Below are positions 46,801 through 58,950 of a stretch of DNA of 64,000 nt, piece after piece. How positions within the stretch are numbered: the first letter of the stretch is position 1; every line of letters starts with the position of its first letter. The notes below the pieces were generated by a model. It did not search any database. It was not told the origin of the DNA and saw only the letters and a program-made list of their open reading frames with translations. The position numbers and the translations under genes were made by a program. This DNA is from Patiria miniata (lineage: Eukaryota; Echinodermata; Asteroidea; Valvatida; Asterinidae): NCBI RefSeq assembly GCF_015706575.1, contig NW_024037058.1:8061806-8125805 (forward strand). Reading direction: 5' to 3'.

Positions 46801-49800
46801 CACATTATTCTGTCCAGTTGTTTGATAATTTTTAATCAAGCATACGAAATCAACAAACCCATTTCCTTCAACTTGTCATCTCCTTTTCCGAGACATTGTC
46901 GGCGGCATCTTCCCATCTGTTTTCTCTCGGAAGTTCATCTAATATCGCGGCCTATAAACGACTATTAAATTAAAGATCGCCGCGCGTCCTCTCTGTAAAT
47001 GAATTTACGTCGACCAAAAAGGAGACGGCCCCATATCCGATGCGGGGGCCCAGGGCCCACCACGGGTCGAGGGCCTGGCAACTCCGGCCACTAAATATAA
47101 TCACGGTAAAGGAATAAAACTCGGACTTATCTGCTCGGACTTTGTCCTCTTGTCACTGTATACTGGGTGCTGTCAGGCGGTTGTACTTTCCTTCCGAGTA
47201 AAAACTAGATCAGGCTGCACTTGTTTGTGTTGACTTAGACTATGTCTAGACCAAGGACAAGGTCTCCGTATCACATTTAATTAAAAAGCAACAAAAACAA
47301 CAGCAGAACCGAACTCCTATACAATTACAGTCAGGTGTTGGTGTTTTCTGAGAAACCTCCCTCGACGATTGCGTCACTATTTCTCCCTCCAATCACATGA
47401 TTGCCATAGCGTTGAAGTGATTACGTATAGCGTGACGTCATTACGTTGCATGCCAGGTGATCAAGAAAGTAATCACTTCGGGGATACACTTTTGCAATAA
47501 GACTTGACTAACTTGACTTCACAAACCGAAGGGGGGTATAAAGTGGACACATTGATGAAGTTGCGAAGAAATCAGTGTCTGTGGTCTAGAGCTTGTCTGT
47601 CCTATACATAAATCGTATCATATATCGTGACAACAAAGTAATATTCACGCTTAACAAGTGACTGCCCAACCGAACACGCATTCTGGTATCCAGATGATCC
47701 AACAACTCACATGGAGGCTTAAAACTAATATATGAGCAGTAATGTCACAGCCTCCTGACCAGAAATGCAATGTGAAGACTGATTTGTGTTAGGGTTGGGT
47801 TGTTGGAATTATTTAGCTGCGGGATAGCAGCTCAACAAATCATCGCGTTCTTCTGTTTAGTCCGTTGCTTATTGTTCGTTAGTTAGTAACAAACGTTGAC
47901 ATTTTGACCGATTTCAACCAAACTTTGTCAAAAGTATCAATAGCCGAGCCAAAACGTGTCACATGACCAAACTGAGTCAAAGGTCATCATGGGGTCACTG
48001 GGGTCAAAAACCTGATTTTTTTAAAATTAAAAACAGTATATAATAGCACTGCCCGGCTCACAAGTGAAAGTCAGGCAGTGAGTCCGTCGAAGAGATGATG
48101 ACAATGATGACACTAGGGGGACCCTCTGGGACCAGCAAAACAAATAACCACAAAACCAAACCACATCGCACAGTGAATAGCTCTCAGCGTTCACCGTAGG
48201 ACATTCAAGATCATTTCTTTTATAATTTCCGCCACAAGAAAGATCACTGTGTGCCTTTGTTTCGATGCTAATTACAAGTCATCTTCGTCAGTCACCCGTG
48301 ATTACTATGAAACTCACATTTTACCATGCAAGGCACCACCACACCCAGAAAATTCTGCAGATTACGCTCATCTTTTCAAGTCCGTTTTACAAGACGGTAT
48401 CACACGCCTCCCGCATGAAGCCAGAGTCGGCCGTTGGGCGGGCACTGTAACATCTTTTAATTAGCCGAGGCATCACGTTGCAGCCTCGTATCTGACAAAC
48501 TAGTTTTGACTGAATAGAGCCTCCAGTGACTAGACTGGCTGCCCTGCCCTTCCCTACCAGGCTGTGCGTGACACAACCTGACATAGCAATACACATTCTT
48601 AATTGGATTCCTGAGCCCACATCTGCCCGCCCATGACAGGCGGAGATTGCTACAGCTCCTAGACGTCTGAAACCTTTAAAATTAAAAAAGAAAGAAAATC
48701 TGAATTAATTATTATCGGAAGACCGGAGACAGTTCCCTCCGGGGGCCAATTTTCTGCTTACAAAAGTATATCACGAAATTAACTGTTTAGCAAAAAAAAA
48801 CCACCCAAATATCATGCAATGCATATTGCTTACGATTGGTTCACAGCTAATGTGCTTAAAATTGCTAAGCATAATTTTCTGCTATCTAGTTTCAATTAGT
48901 TATACAAAAAGCTGGTCACGCTTTGCCGTAACAACGATTAAAGGATTGATCATAGTGTCCTTCGCTGGTACTCGAATAAACGATGGAGCATGTGCCTAAC
49001 TAAGATTACTATGTTTACCAGCTACCGAAAGGCGATTGCTGCCATAAATCCATACGATATACGAGTGTTCCATCATTCCGTTTGGTTCCATTTTGAATTA
49101 GTCGGCAGTTCAGTTTCACTGATGGCAACCACTTGATCTCTGCTCAAGATTGTCAACCCGGTGCAATCATAGAAACACTCCAAATTACTGTTACACCACA
49201 CACTTCTATCAAAGATATCATGATGGTTACCTGTTCGGTTATATGGACATGTACGTGAAGGGGAAAGGGGATGTTCCTTGTACGGTACCCAAACAGCTTG
49301 TTCACTTTTTTAGGAAAATTCTGAAAAAAAATAGGAAAAATGCTGTAACATCTCTACCCCTTATTGTACACAAAATCTGACTTGTGATAAAGGTGCTAAA
49401 GCAGACTTGAGATGTGTGCCTAAATCCTTGATGACGTCATCGATCCAATAAGACACGTGGCTTCATGGGAAAGATACTCGTTGCTTGTGCAGCCTTGCCC
49501 TTAGTAGTAGTAGTAGTATCGTGTGAAAAATTACCCGACAGAATCTGGTGCCACAATGAATACAGTGTATGTTATCCACATCTGCTTGTTTCCTCTATTG
49601 GTGGACCTTGAACAGCTTGAGAGTGAGACTAGTCGCCCCAGCGCGTCTGAAATCCCGCCTAAAATCGAATGCATTCTTTACACCTTTTGCTGGAACGTGA
49701 GCGCGGAAGAGCGCTATTCATTACTCATTTGGTCTTTGGTCGTAAATCGTGGCGGAGAAATTAAAGCAATTCTTTGTGGAAAAAAATTCGAGCCGGAAAT

Positions 49801-52800
49801 GGGCGGCCTGAACGTGGATTGGAAATCATAATGCGGGGGTTATTTGGTAGTGAGATTAAGCTGAGGATAAAAGTGACGTGTTTGAATTGGATATCATCAC
49901 GTCACTAGTCGTGTTTCCGAAAATTAATTAATCAGTGTCATTTGAATGGCGGCAAAATGATGTAAGGAAAAGGGTGTATTGTGCCCTTTTGAATGTTGGA
50001 TAACATGCGAAAACTTTTAGGTGAGTCAAAAACAAAATGACGGGGATACACTATTTTTTTCCCAATTAAATTCAATACACCAATGAAGCACGTATTTAAC
50101 GAGCCTGTTCTTCCACTCATCTGGAAAAAAAATACTGAAATCGATCGTTGCTATCAGAAGTTATGTTTTACAAAAAGAACCAATTTTAAAAGCTGTCCAT
50201 GGACAGAACCAGATATCACTGTCCAGTGAGAACCAGAGATTACACACAGGCATTCAAGTTCAACAAGCAAATTTTATATGAGTCAAGACTGAAACTTTAT
50301 TTGTACTGTCAGATTTTGTGTTTTGTATTTGAGGAATAAATCGAGTCTTATTCTGAAATGAGAATGTTGATTTTTGTCTGTTTTCCTTTGCAAGATCCTT
50401 GTTGTTGTCTGTTTTCCTGTGTTTATTGTTTTGACATGGTATTCATCAATGCGTATCGGTAAATGATCAGTTGTGGCCAGCAGAATTGTGTGGTACATGT
50501 ACATGTATTTCTATTAAAATAGAAACATCGTGTGAATAGGGTATGCAATTACGTGAAATCTTCACAGTTACTACTAATACAAGTTTAGAACATGTACCTT
50601 TAATCCACTGTTATTTTTTTTATTAAATTGAGCAAACCACATACATTCTCAATATTGTTTTTTTCTAACTCGGTCACTTTCATTTTGATTCACCCTGTAG
50701 TTTATGTCCATAATTAATTAAATTGGTTTAAAACTTGCAGGAACCAGAATTTGGCAGGCCTCGATAATATGAACACTTGCAAGCAATTGACCTGTCGCTT
50801 GTGAAACATTGTCCAATTACATGATATACGCGGAACGCGCAAAATATGAGACAAACAAAACTTAACGTACACAATTTCAAAGGGTTGTTTAAGGGGCGTG
50901 GCTAACTCGCGAACGGCGATAGGTCAATTACGTAATAAGCCATTCCAGTAATCGAAAATTGAATACACAGCCTCTCTTTCAATAGACCCTTGCACGGTGT
51001 GCCCTCACTGAGGGAAGTTTCTGTTATTTAAAGGGAATGTACATCATTGGCTTTTGCTGTAATTTTCAGTAATGAACTATTTGAGGGGTTAGTATAATAG
51101 ATCAAATATTGTTACACTGACATGTTTGAAGATTTGTGTTAAAAAATGCTGGAAAAACCAAGAAAAACTAAAATGTTCAAGTAGTCTGGTTCCCTGACTC
51201 CACTTAAGATGATATGGATCCATTTATAGATGCCGGAAAACTGTAAGGTAATGGAACCAGTCTAGCTGGCCTGCACCCATTCATGAACATGTAACCGATA
51301 GCAAACAAAATGTGGACTGAAAAAAATGGTAAATTTGGAGCAGTAGTTGAAAAATAGTTAGATTTTTCCAACGGTGGTCGGCCGACCACCGTTGGAAATT
51401 AACAATAAAATACCACTTTTCTTGAAAATGACTTCACACCAGGTGCCATAATTTTACAAGATGCTTAAGACCGCCATTTGCCAACATCCTAGTACGGTAT
51501 TTCGTAAAACTTTGGTATTTTGTTTTTTCGATGTTTGCAAATGTTGTATATTCCCTTTAAATTAATTGAAAGTACAATGTGTCTACTCATGCGTATCACC
51601 TAGGAACAAAGACCTACCCTCAGATGTGACGTCAGATGCATAGGATCTATTCGACCATGCAAAATATGCCCAATATTTCTCAATAAGGAAACTGGAATAA
51701 CCCAATAACCATTTCATTTTATTCACTCCGTGGTGTATGTGTAAGTATTTGGCTTTTCCTGAGTAAATAATGTCAGGAGCACCATGGGAATTCTCTGGAC
51801 TAATCCGCCATTGATATTCCCGATAAATAGATTATGTGGAGTGCACAAAGCAAACGCGCGGACTGCCGAAGTGTACGGTAATCCGTGCCGTTACAAGATT
51901 ATGATGCTGTCAGAAAATGCCAGATATTTTATTTTAATTCTCGGGGTGCTTTTGCTTGTGCATTGGGCCGGGACCTGCATTCAGTGCACGGTTCATTGGG
52001 AATTAACGAACTTGAATCAATCTATTTCTAGTTTCAATAAATACTGGGTTGAGCAAGGGTATGTAACTTTCGGAGGTCGAAGGTTCAAATCCCGCTCCAG
52101 TCGAATTCTCTTTTTATCCCAATATTAATTTTTACAACATAGTATATGGTGTGGTTGTGTGGGACTGGCTCATTGTACAGTCAAGCTTGCCTTTTCTTAG
52201 TCATTTTTCTGGCCTTTTTTGTCCTTCCATTTTCCCCCGCTTTGTCGACCATGGTTCAAATCCCGCTAGGGACCATAAGTATATCGAGGGATCAGCTTCT
52301 AATATTATATCAGGGATGGCCTCAAAATTTGGGGCAGCCTATACAAATGGTCTGATGGCTTTCACCTGTACCTAAATTTATTTCAATTTGTAGTAAATAT
52401 TTTTAGCAACGGTGACAATACATTTTAACAAATGTAGGTATGGGATGGTGCCAGCAGCATTTCTAGATTTTGGTTGAAGGTGGTGGACGAAACTGCTTTT
52501 TTTTTTTTTTTAAGTTGATAAAGTATCTAAAAAAGTGGCAGGGACGCTAGAACCGAGTGAGAAAGGAAGGTGCTGTGAAGTAAAATTACGAAATGTTTTG
52601 ACATGATAAAGTGGGGACAAATTCCTTGCTCCTCCGCTAGATACGCCACTGGATGAAGCCAAAGCACATAGATGTATGTCATTTAAAATGGGCAAAGGAA
52701 ACAAAATCATTATTGACTCTTTCATGACTAACACATAACACACCTGTTTATTTCCTTGAAGAACTAAAGTTCTTCCCCCAAGGTGCACTAGAACAGCCGT

Positions 52801-53218
52801 CGCCCGATGAAGATGATATGATAACTGACTATTTCATGACTGAAATCCAACACACTCCTTATTGTAATTAGTCCGTTTAAGAAGTAATGTTCCTAATGAG
52901 TATCATGTTCAAGTGTAGCCTAATGATAGAACAGCGGTCGCTAGACGAAGATGAGATGGCCGTTGACTATTTCATGACTCAAACAAACAAGCTATCAGTA
53001 TTATCATTTAGTCCTTTTAACAAGTAGTCACTTTATAACGAGAATTTTGTTTTTTTCCCTAGGTGTAATCTTAGAACAGCCGTCGCCCGACGAGGATGAG
53101 ATGGTTCGCCTCTCCTTTCAACACCTGAACCAGAATGAAAATATCCTACCCTCGTCCCGATTGGATTATACCGTGGCCAGGATAGCCTCCACTGATCCCT
53201 TCGCAGCCGTTAAAGCAG
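25759..53218 (+). CDS. Delta-like ionotropic glutamate receptor (5' part)
   Basis: Two coding exons (25759-25864 and 53063-53218) are joined in phase 1 across a 27.2-kb intron. Exon 1 gives a signal peptide (hydrophobic core about residues 6-18) and the first strand ending VIKVG. Exon 2 starts the amino-terminal ligand-binding-like domain with VILEQPSPDEDEMVRLSF, then HLNQNENILPSS and STDPFAAVKAG. I recall LNQNEEIL and NPFQAVQEA at the same places in human GRID1/GRID2, and the same exon boundary after the Ile-Gly. This favours a delta-type receptor; kainate or the non-vertebrate Phi group of the AKDF class remains possible. These receptors sit at synapses. The pore, ligand-binding and C-terminal parts lie outside the window. 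Confidence 0.8.
25865..27773. other. Receptor intron 1, first part
   Basis: No exon is recognised. A 13-C run is at about 27307-27319 in a CpG-richer patch (27.2-27.7 kb). Open frames here are short and overlap on both strands. Confidence 0.4.
27774..28293. mobile_element. TTAA-flanked non-autonomous element, copy 1
   Basis: TTAA flanks the element on both sides (27770-27773 and 28294-28297). The ends AGGGGTC and, on the other strand, AGGGCCC are short TIRs. The 520-bp body shares many blocks with 34706-35235, such as GTGCAACTTTCTACTCCTCT, CATTGAGGTTTCTGCC and GGGACACAAA. There is no coding frame. A Kolobok-type element is suggested by TTAA and AGGG. Confidence 0.7.
28298..30009. other. Receptor intron 1, no gene recognised
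   Basis: Ordinary AT-rich intron with a somewhat GC-richer patch near 28.6-28.9 kb. No repeat boundaries or exons were found. Confidence 0.35.
30010..30348. repeat. Degenerate tandem repeat array in intron 1
   Basis: The motif GTCAACAAATATGGCGGCA followed by a T-rich stretch recurs six times, at about 30013, 30104, 30178, 30232, 30276 and 30326. Units are 45-90 bp long and heavily diverged. An 11-G run interrupts the array near 30207. Confidence 0.65.
30349..34705. other. Receptor intron 1, no gene recognised
   Basis: AT-rich sequence. It holds the first CRE octamer (31695-31702) and a second, imperfect one near 31799. No exon or mobile-element boundary was recognised. Confidence 0.35.
34706..35235. 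mobile_element. TTAA-flanked non-autonomous element, copy 2
   Basis: Starts after TTAA (34702-34705) with CGGGCCCGTGACATG and runs parallel to 27774-28293 through the same ordered blocks. The right end has decayed and lacks a clear TTAA. It is older or more damaged than copy 1. Confidence 0.6.
35236..39178. other. Receptor intron 1 with a GC-richer island
   Basis: The stretch 36.8-38.8 kb is richer in CpG and carries long overlapping open frames on both strands, the largest 151 codons on the minus strand (38073-38528). None has a recognisable motif, and overlapping frames on both strands are expected in such DNA. A CRE octamer is at 37282-37289. The island may be regulatory. Confidence 0.35.
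39179..39440 (-). mobile_element. tRNA-derived SINE
   Basis: Read on the minus strand, it opens with a tRNA-like head (AGCGCTGTGGTGCAATGGTT, then a GGGTTCGCACCCTG B box). It continues with a V-type CTTTGGCAAGACACTTTAC body and ends with a GAAGCGCTTTGAGACC tail. It looks full length, about 260 bp. Confidence 0.8.
39441..41644. other. Receptor intron 1, no gene recognised
   Basis: AT-rich with A-rich runs. A CCGGTxTGATGACGTCA block occurs twice, at about 40883 and 41038, so two of the CRE octamers (40892-40899, 41048-41055) may come from one duplicated repeat. Confidence 0.4.
41645..41890. mobile_element. Two SINE fragments, head to head
   Basis: The left part (about 41660-41755) reads forward as a V-type SINE body (CTTGGGCAAGACACATTAC). 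The right part (about 41760-41890) is the same body inverted (CTTGCCCAGGGACACATTAT, GATGGGATGCCATTCTATCG). Both match the SINE at 11453-11740. The result is an imperfect inverted repeat of about 240 bp. Confidence 0.7.
41891..48028. other. Receptor intron 1, no gene recognised
   Basis: Contains CRE octamers at 42770, 43663, 45360 and 47433, a 10-G run near 44800, and GC-richer patches at 42.9-43.1, 45.9-46.2 and 47.0-47.1 kb. Open frames in these patches overlap on both strands and carry no recognisable domain. The patches could be regulatory elements. Confidence 0.35.
48029..48095 (+). repeat. Dispersed repeat fragment (CCCGGC family)
   Basis: ATAGCACTGCCCGGCTC and the following AGTCAGGCAGTGAG-like sequence are shared with 21893-22000 and, inverted, 17176-17265. 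Confidence 0.5.
48096..51364. other. Receptor intron 1, no gene recognised
   Basis: AT-rich, with a CRE octamer at 49432-49439 and a short AGT microsatellite near 49503-49516. A 102-codon frame at 49523-49831 has no recognisable domain. Confidence 0.35.
51365..51398. repeat. 34-bp perfect palindrome
   Basis: The arms meet at GGCC (GGTCGGCCGACC at the centre) and are perfectly complementary for 17 bp each, TTTCCAACGGTGGTCGG and its complement. Unlike the other palindromes here, no parent element with the same ends was found in the window. Confidence 0.9.
51627..51634. promoter_or_regulatory. CRE-type octamer TGACGTCA (one of eleven)
   Basis: TGACGTCA is the consensus site for CREB/ATF bZIP proteins. 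Copies start at 31695, 37282, 40892, 41048, 42770, 43663, 45360, 47433, 49432, 51627 and 61471; none occurs before 31 kb. Whether any is bound is unknown. Confidence 0.4.
52020..52310 (+). repeat. Two tRNA-like B-box fragments
   Basis: GGTTCAAATCCCGCT occurs at about 52083 and again at about 52255. Each resembles the B box of a tRNA-derived SINE, but neither has a matching acceptor stem. They are SINE head remnants rather than tRNA genes. Confidence 0.4.
52706..53100 (+). repeat. ~140-bp tandem repeat overlapping exon 2
   Basis: GAACAGCCGTCGCCCGA-type sequence starts at 52791, 52929 and 53074; the last is inside exon 2. Spacings are 138 and 145 bp. The units also share GACTATTTCATGACT (about 52835, 52965, and a diverged copy near 52715) and a TAGTCCxTTTAAxAAGTA block. 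The first copy keeps a pyrimidine-rich stretch and CAAG acceptor (52781-52782) and reads in the exon's own phase as ALEQPSPDEDDM before a stop about 17 codons later. The second copy has an early stop. Confidence 0.8.
53063..53218 (+). CDS. Receptor exon 2 (amino-terminal domain)
   Basis: After TTTTTTTCCCTAG the exon codes for 51 whole codons, from VILEQPSPDEDEM to DPFAAVKA. It is phase 1 at both ends, with a GTAGGC donor. The first 30 nt are shared with the tandem repeat lying just upstream. Confidence 0.9.
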
Positions 53219-56200
53219 GTAGGCCAGCCAAATTACTTACTTTGAAAAATGGCCCATCTTCGACTCTTGTCCCAATTTGGAATCATTCCTAATTAATGAC
53301 TACACGAAATATATTGCTAAAAAACACCCGATATCTGAGGTAATCCAATGTTCTCTTTCCTGGCTTGCTAAGTTATTTGCATTGCTTTCATATTTAGAAT
53401 AAAAAAAAAATTATGTTCAGTTGCTGCGATGAAATTCTCCAATTAACATTGCACGAAAAAAGTCGCAAAACAATCAGGCCAAAAGGTATAGGCACAGTTT
53501 CTACATTATTAACTTTTTTTGTCAAAGAAAAAAACTCTATAACAAGCAACACAACATTGAGTATTTTTTTTTACATAGATCTTACAAACTATTGCGCAAT
53601 TGGCTTGACACTCTAATTACACAAATGAAACGGGACAAATATCCGTATAGAATAACATCCACACAAAATGTGTATATTTTTGATATAAATGAAGAACTTT
53701 GTACATAATGACATTTTACTCCTAGAAATTGCTTTTTCTCAAGGCCTTTAAGAAACCTGTATATACAAAAAATAAAGCTCTGGTCGCCCACCATTTACAC
53801 AATCAAATTGTTTCTCTGATAAGGTCATTTGCTCCGGGATAATGATTTATTTCACGAAATTTAATCCTCGGAGTCCGGGGAAGATTTTGTTTTTGTCTTA
53901 AGGACATCAGAGCGGTGTCTCAAGATCATCGGTGTTTTGTGGCCTCGGGACCCGATCAGTTTGGCGGTCCGGTTCCGCTAATGATATCGGGTGAAGACGC
54001 ACCGAGTGGCCCCGCCAATGCCCTGCATCAAATTGAATTAATAAATTTGCTAGTTTCTTGGAGATTGTGGTCGGCACAAAATTGACCTGGAACAACGTTG
54101 TTTGCAAAATTGCGTGTTTTTTAAATTTGGAGGAATCTCCATTTATTGAAATTGAGGGGTTATGAGTAGTCTGCCTTTCTAGAATTTAAATAGCAATTTA
54201 CATGGTTAGTCAATTGAATGTATGTGACAGTCCGTTTAACCCAAATACCAAATTATAATCATTCTATCTTTATTATATTAAACATGTTTTCTCATGTTCT
54301 GACGCTGCTATTATTCCCGACTTCTGAAAAATAAATGGATTAACTTAACATAAACCACTAACTCGTATCCCACCACGTGATCACACAAACGCAAGGGACA
54401 CCTTAACCATAGGTTCCAGCATTGTGACAAACTGCTGTTAAAAATAACTACATTGTACCACATCGTTATAGCTAAAAATTTGGCGTCCCCGCGTCCTTTG
54501 AAAAAAATGTGCTCGGATAACGAACATGTAGGATACGCTATGGCAACTCGCGGAACTAAACCCAGAATTTTTGGTAAGATCGATATCACATGAAAGAGCA
54601 ACTGTGATTGGTCAGTCGCATTCACACGGTCGTAATCCCAGACGTATCTACCAAAAGAACCCCCTGGAATTTGATTTAACAGTACTGTACAACCTGAAAC
54701 TGAAGTTACCAGATCCATTTACAGGTCTACTGACTATTAAACAACTACACACTTACGCAAGTACTCAAATTTTACAGCTTCAGCGAGGAGCCTAGACGTT
54801 GTTACATATTCATGTCATTGTTTTGTGGTACATTATGTGTCAAATTTGCTTCTAATAATTTATTATAACATAGCATTTTTTAGTTTCCAGCGTACCCTCA
54901 CTAAAGTAGAGTCAAGCTACCATGATACGACATTGATTAATTCGTCCATTAGGTTTACTTCTACTACCACCGTGGAGCGATTAGCAAAAGTGCTCTTATA
55001 CTGAGTCAACAACAAGACGCATTATGCAACATTTTTTGCCTTATATATATTTTATTCGGAGGGATTTTTTTGTGAGCATGAAAAGAAATACCATTATCAT
55101 CGAGTGTGGGCACTTTCAACACAAATAGTTACAAAATTGGCCACGTTTCATTAATCATTGGACTAATACAAATATTGATGTAAGAATCAATTCAGCCTGA
55201 GAAAATAAATTGCGTGAATTAAGTTCACGGTTTTCATAAATTAGCGGAATAAATATCTGCTTATATTTTTCGAAGTTATTGAATTACGATACAAAGCATA
55301 GGAGCCCTAAATGTCACGAATTACAACGTATAGAATTTTGTTGAGTGCAATGATCTATAACGCTGCCTTTGAACTGAGTCAATGTATTGTTTACTGCATA
55401 AAGATAAAACTGTCTGATAATTTGCATGACCACGCTCCATTGTGGGCAGCAAATAAGCGACATGATGTGTCCTAAGCCGGCATAGACCGAAAAATGCCAC
55501 AAGCAGTATCGATTTTGCTTTTTGGGGGGTTCTTGCCAGACTTAGATGATTCAGTCATTAAATTATAAAAACGGGCCAATTATTTATTTTTGCACTCTCT
55601 CTGACGGGTGAACTTCAGTAATTGGCCAGACGTTTCCTCTTTTTTTCATAACATCACGATGAAGCGATATCAGACTCTCAAAACATGAACCCGCCAAACA
55701 TGGACCAAAGTCAACAAGCAAATGGAATTTAAAACAAACCCCAACTCCCTAACTCCGTATTGTCCTAGAACGATCTGTTAAAAGGCACATCACCAAGCGC
55801 GCGCTGGCGTATCCTTCCGCGCTCCGGGCTATGGGAATAATTACTCGGATATTCGTGCGCCTGATAATGACTTCCCCGCTTCATGGGCGCGTCGACGCAT
55901 CGCTCCCAGCAAAATGGACTCCCCCATTGCGAAATCAAATATTTCATGAATGTTTCCCTTTAGTTTATTATGAATGCTGATTGTTTGATATTCTCAGAAA
56001 TCACTGCATAATGCGCCCGTGCTTCAAAATGTGCAGGCAAGTCGGGAAGAAACGTACGCGTGTGTATAGTAGAATGGCGCAATAATGATTATATGGGATT
56101 ATTGCAGCATGTTTTTATTGCAATCGATATAATTCCATTTAGATGATTAATTATAATTGGTTATTCGTTGGAACTTATTGAATAAGGGCGCGTGTCTTTT

Positions 56201-58950
56201 GGTAGGGACATTAGGAAATGTGAAGTGAAACTCTCGATTGTCAACATGTACGGTTAGTTGCAACTTAGAGCCTGAAAACGAACGTGCTTTTAAGGCTGTT
56301 TTACTCAAAAATCGGAACGTCTTCCGACGGCATTTTTCAAGGAACAGGCCCAATCGCTTGTACAACATCGTACAAACGGGGATTCGCGAGTATTTGATAA
56401 AACGTACAATGAATTTGTTCGCTATTTTTTGTTTTTGGTCTTTCATCATTAGGAATTTATGTTGTATGTTGTTTCAGGTGTCAAGCTTCGCTCTACCTCA
56501 ACAATCGAGATATTGTGCAATATGTTTTTGTAATTAAATGCAATTTACACTTCCACGTCGAAATGTATAATCAAAACACCTACGATCACAGCCATGTTGT
56601 AGATCTATAGTTTAACTAAACATTCATTGTTTAAGTGCTGGGCAAAAAGGCACTTGGGCAAAGATCATGCGTACCATGCATAACTTATAAAGCTCTTTTG
56701 TAATGGAGACATGAATGAACACATCATTTTGATATGCGTACATACAATTGTTTTGGTTTTTTTGGTTGAAATAATGTAAAAAAGAAGGATTATATGGAAC
56801 TAAATATGGGAATATAAAACTCGGTATCGATTCAACGTAATTTGTAGTTTCACAAGTCAAATCGGGAAAAAAAAATCAAAATTGAAAAAAGAAATGGCTT
56901 GGAGCTGTAAAACGACACGGCACGTACACCAAGGTGTGGGCTCGCCAACGCAAAATCACTCCAATAAAACTCCCCTGGTGATCGGTTCTCAGCCCGTAAT
57001 GAAATAAACTCCAATTAAAACAACTCAATCCATACGGTCTGGCATCGGCCTCAACTTAACTCCACTATGTCCACCATGCCTTCCCGCCTGCAATGGCTTG
57101 GCCTAATCATGCGCGCCGCTTGTGTGTTTGTTGAGTGAAATGGCGGGAAATGTTTCCCGCGCTTTCGGTGACAAATGAGCACATCTCGGTTTTTGTCGGT
57201 GTGCGTATATTACGCGCAGTGGTTACCAAGGCCCGTGCGGGTAATACTAACACAGCTGGGAGCCAGATTCAATTACAGGGACAACTTTTACACTTCCTCC
57301 GCTCTCGCTTGAGTGCGGATCGCAAGCGAATTTGCCCCAATTTCCCAGCAGATGTGCCGGGGGAGTTTCCACGTATTCCATCCCCCGGAAAAAAAGAAGC
57401 AATTGGTCCTATTTGTAAGCATGGATATCCCATGCAGTGTCGATAGCTGAGAAGCGTGTTGGCACTCATCAGGCAACGTCTGAACCGCTATTAGATCAGG
57501 CCGTTCGTGGAAAGTTGGCGATTGCCTTGTGTAGCTAGTTAATTAATGCGCGGCAAATCCCTGCAACCGCCTTCGCAATTCCGGAAACCTATCACTATAG
57601 TTATGGTTAGTGACGTAATGATGTATGCGATTAATTATTAATTCCCAAAGTTGTGTTTTAATGTACAGCAGTCTTGCAGCAGGCCTAAGTAAAATGTTCC
57701 TCTCTCTTATCGCCCTATGACCGCTAATCTCCTTCACAGAATTGTGTAAAGGAAATAATATCCGATGCAAAGCATTGTGGGTACCTAACCACCATCAGCG
57801 ATCAATGCACGTGTGCGTCCTCTGCGCATTCGGTATGCGCACGCAGAAAGGTTGCCTCGTGGGTTCGATTTTCTCCCCCTATATACGGTTCCGGCAGGAT
57901 CACGAGAGGGAGCCCTTTTTGGCCTCAGGCGGTGTTATGAATATGCATGATTAACTTCCAGTACACCTGGTGTAACAATATATTTAATTAGCGCTTAAAG
58001 AATGTGGGCATCAGCGATAAAAATCGTTAAGTGTTTCAGAAAAAAATAAGCCTATTATAACAGTGGTTGTAAATAACCGTAATAATTTGCAAAGCTACGA
58101 GATTTTGAATATAGAAATTTAAAATTGATGCAGTAGAGGTAAGAAATTAAAAGCTCCCTGGCACATTTTTCCTGCACTCCCCTCAAGTGTGGATGCAATA
58201 TTGCTTCTTTCTTTCAATTCCGAGTACAATATACCGGAATCGATTGTCCAACACGTAATTCAAAACCGGCGTATTGACGAAAACTCGGATAGGAGTTTTG
58301 CTTAAATTGTCCAGGTTGTCTTCTGTTTCACGGGCGTAAGGCTTTTTTTCTGAATAAAAAAACACAATTACTATTCAAGAGTGGCCACTCGGTCAAAGCA
58401 TTGATTTGGTCTCACAAACAATTAAGGGTTTACTTTGACAAGTAGAATATACTCAAAGGGAGAGAGTTACATTTTGTGAAACGTAAACCGGAAAATAAAT
58501 GTAACGTGACTCAGCTTGACCACTGAAGATGTTCTCCAGGCCATGAACTTATCTCTTTCATGATTAAATTCCTGCCCGTGTATCTTTTTTTGGACGATCC
58601 CATTAGATATTAGTAGTACTTGGTGTTGTGTTTTTACAATGGGCCGCTGCAGCCCTTCCACTGACGAGTCTTCGGTGATTCTCTGGCGAGAACTATCAAA
58701 AGAAGGAAGAACCTCGATCTAGTCGAGTACCTTCCTTTCATTAATTGTACAAACTAAACAGCATCGCCCAACAAGTGGCCGATCTGCAGAGAGGGCCGGG
58801 GAGGGTGGGGTGGGGCGGGAAGGGTTGGTCAACGGGGTGCATGACCCCCAACAAGTGCAGTTTTGTATTTCAATTATTTTACCAAAAGAGGAGTGTATAT
58901 AGACGACTATCAATCTCTTTTCCTTGTACAAATTGGTGAAATATCAATAG
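53219..58950. other. Receptor intron 2 (presumed), no exon recognised
   Basis: No segment continues the receptor reading (a Cys-rich GVAAIFGP-like start is expected). GC-richer patches at 53.9-54.1, 55.8-55.95 and 57.0-57.5 kb carry overlapping open frames without domains. They may be regulatory, but I cannot show it. Confidence 0.35.

Noticed and set aside
52020-52310. One or two tRNA genes
   Set aside because: GGTTCAAATCCCGCT looks like a B box in both places, but the flanks do not pair as a tRNA.
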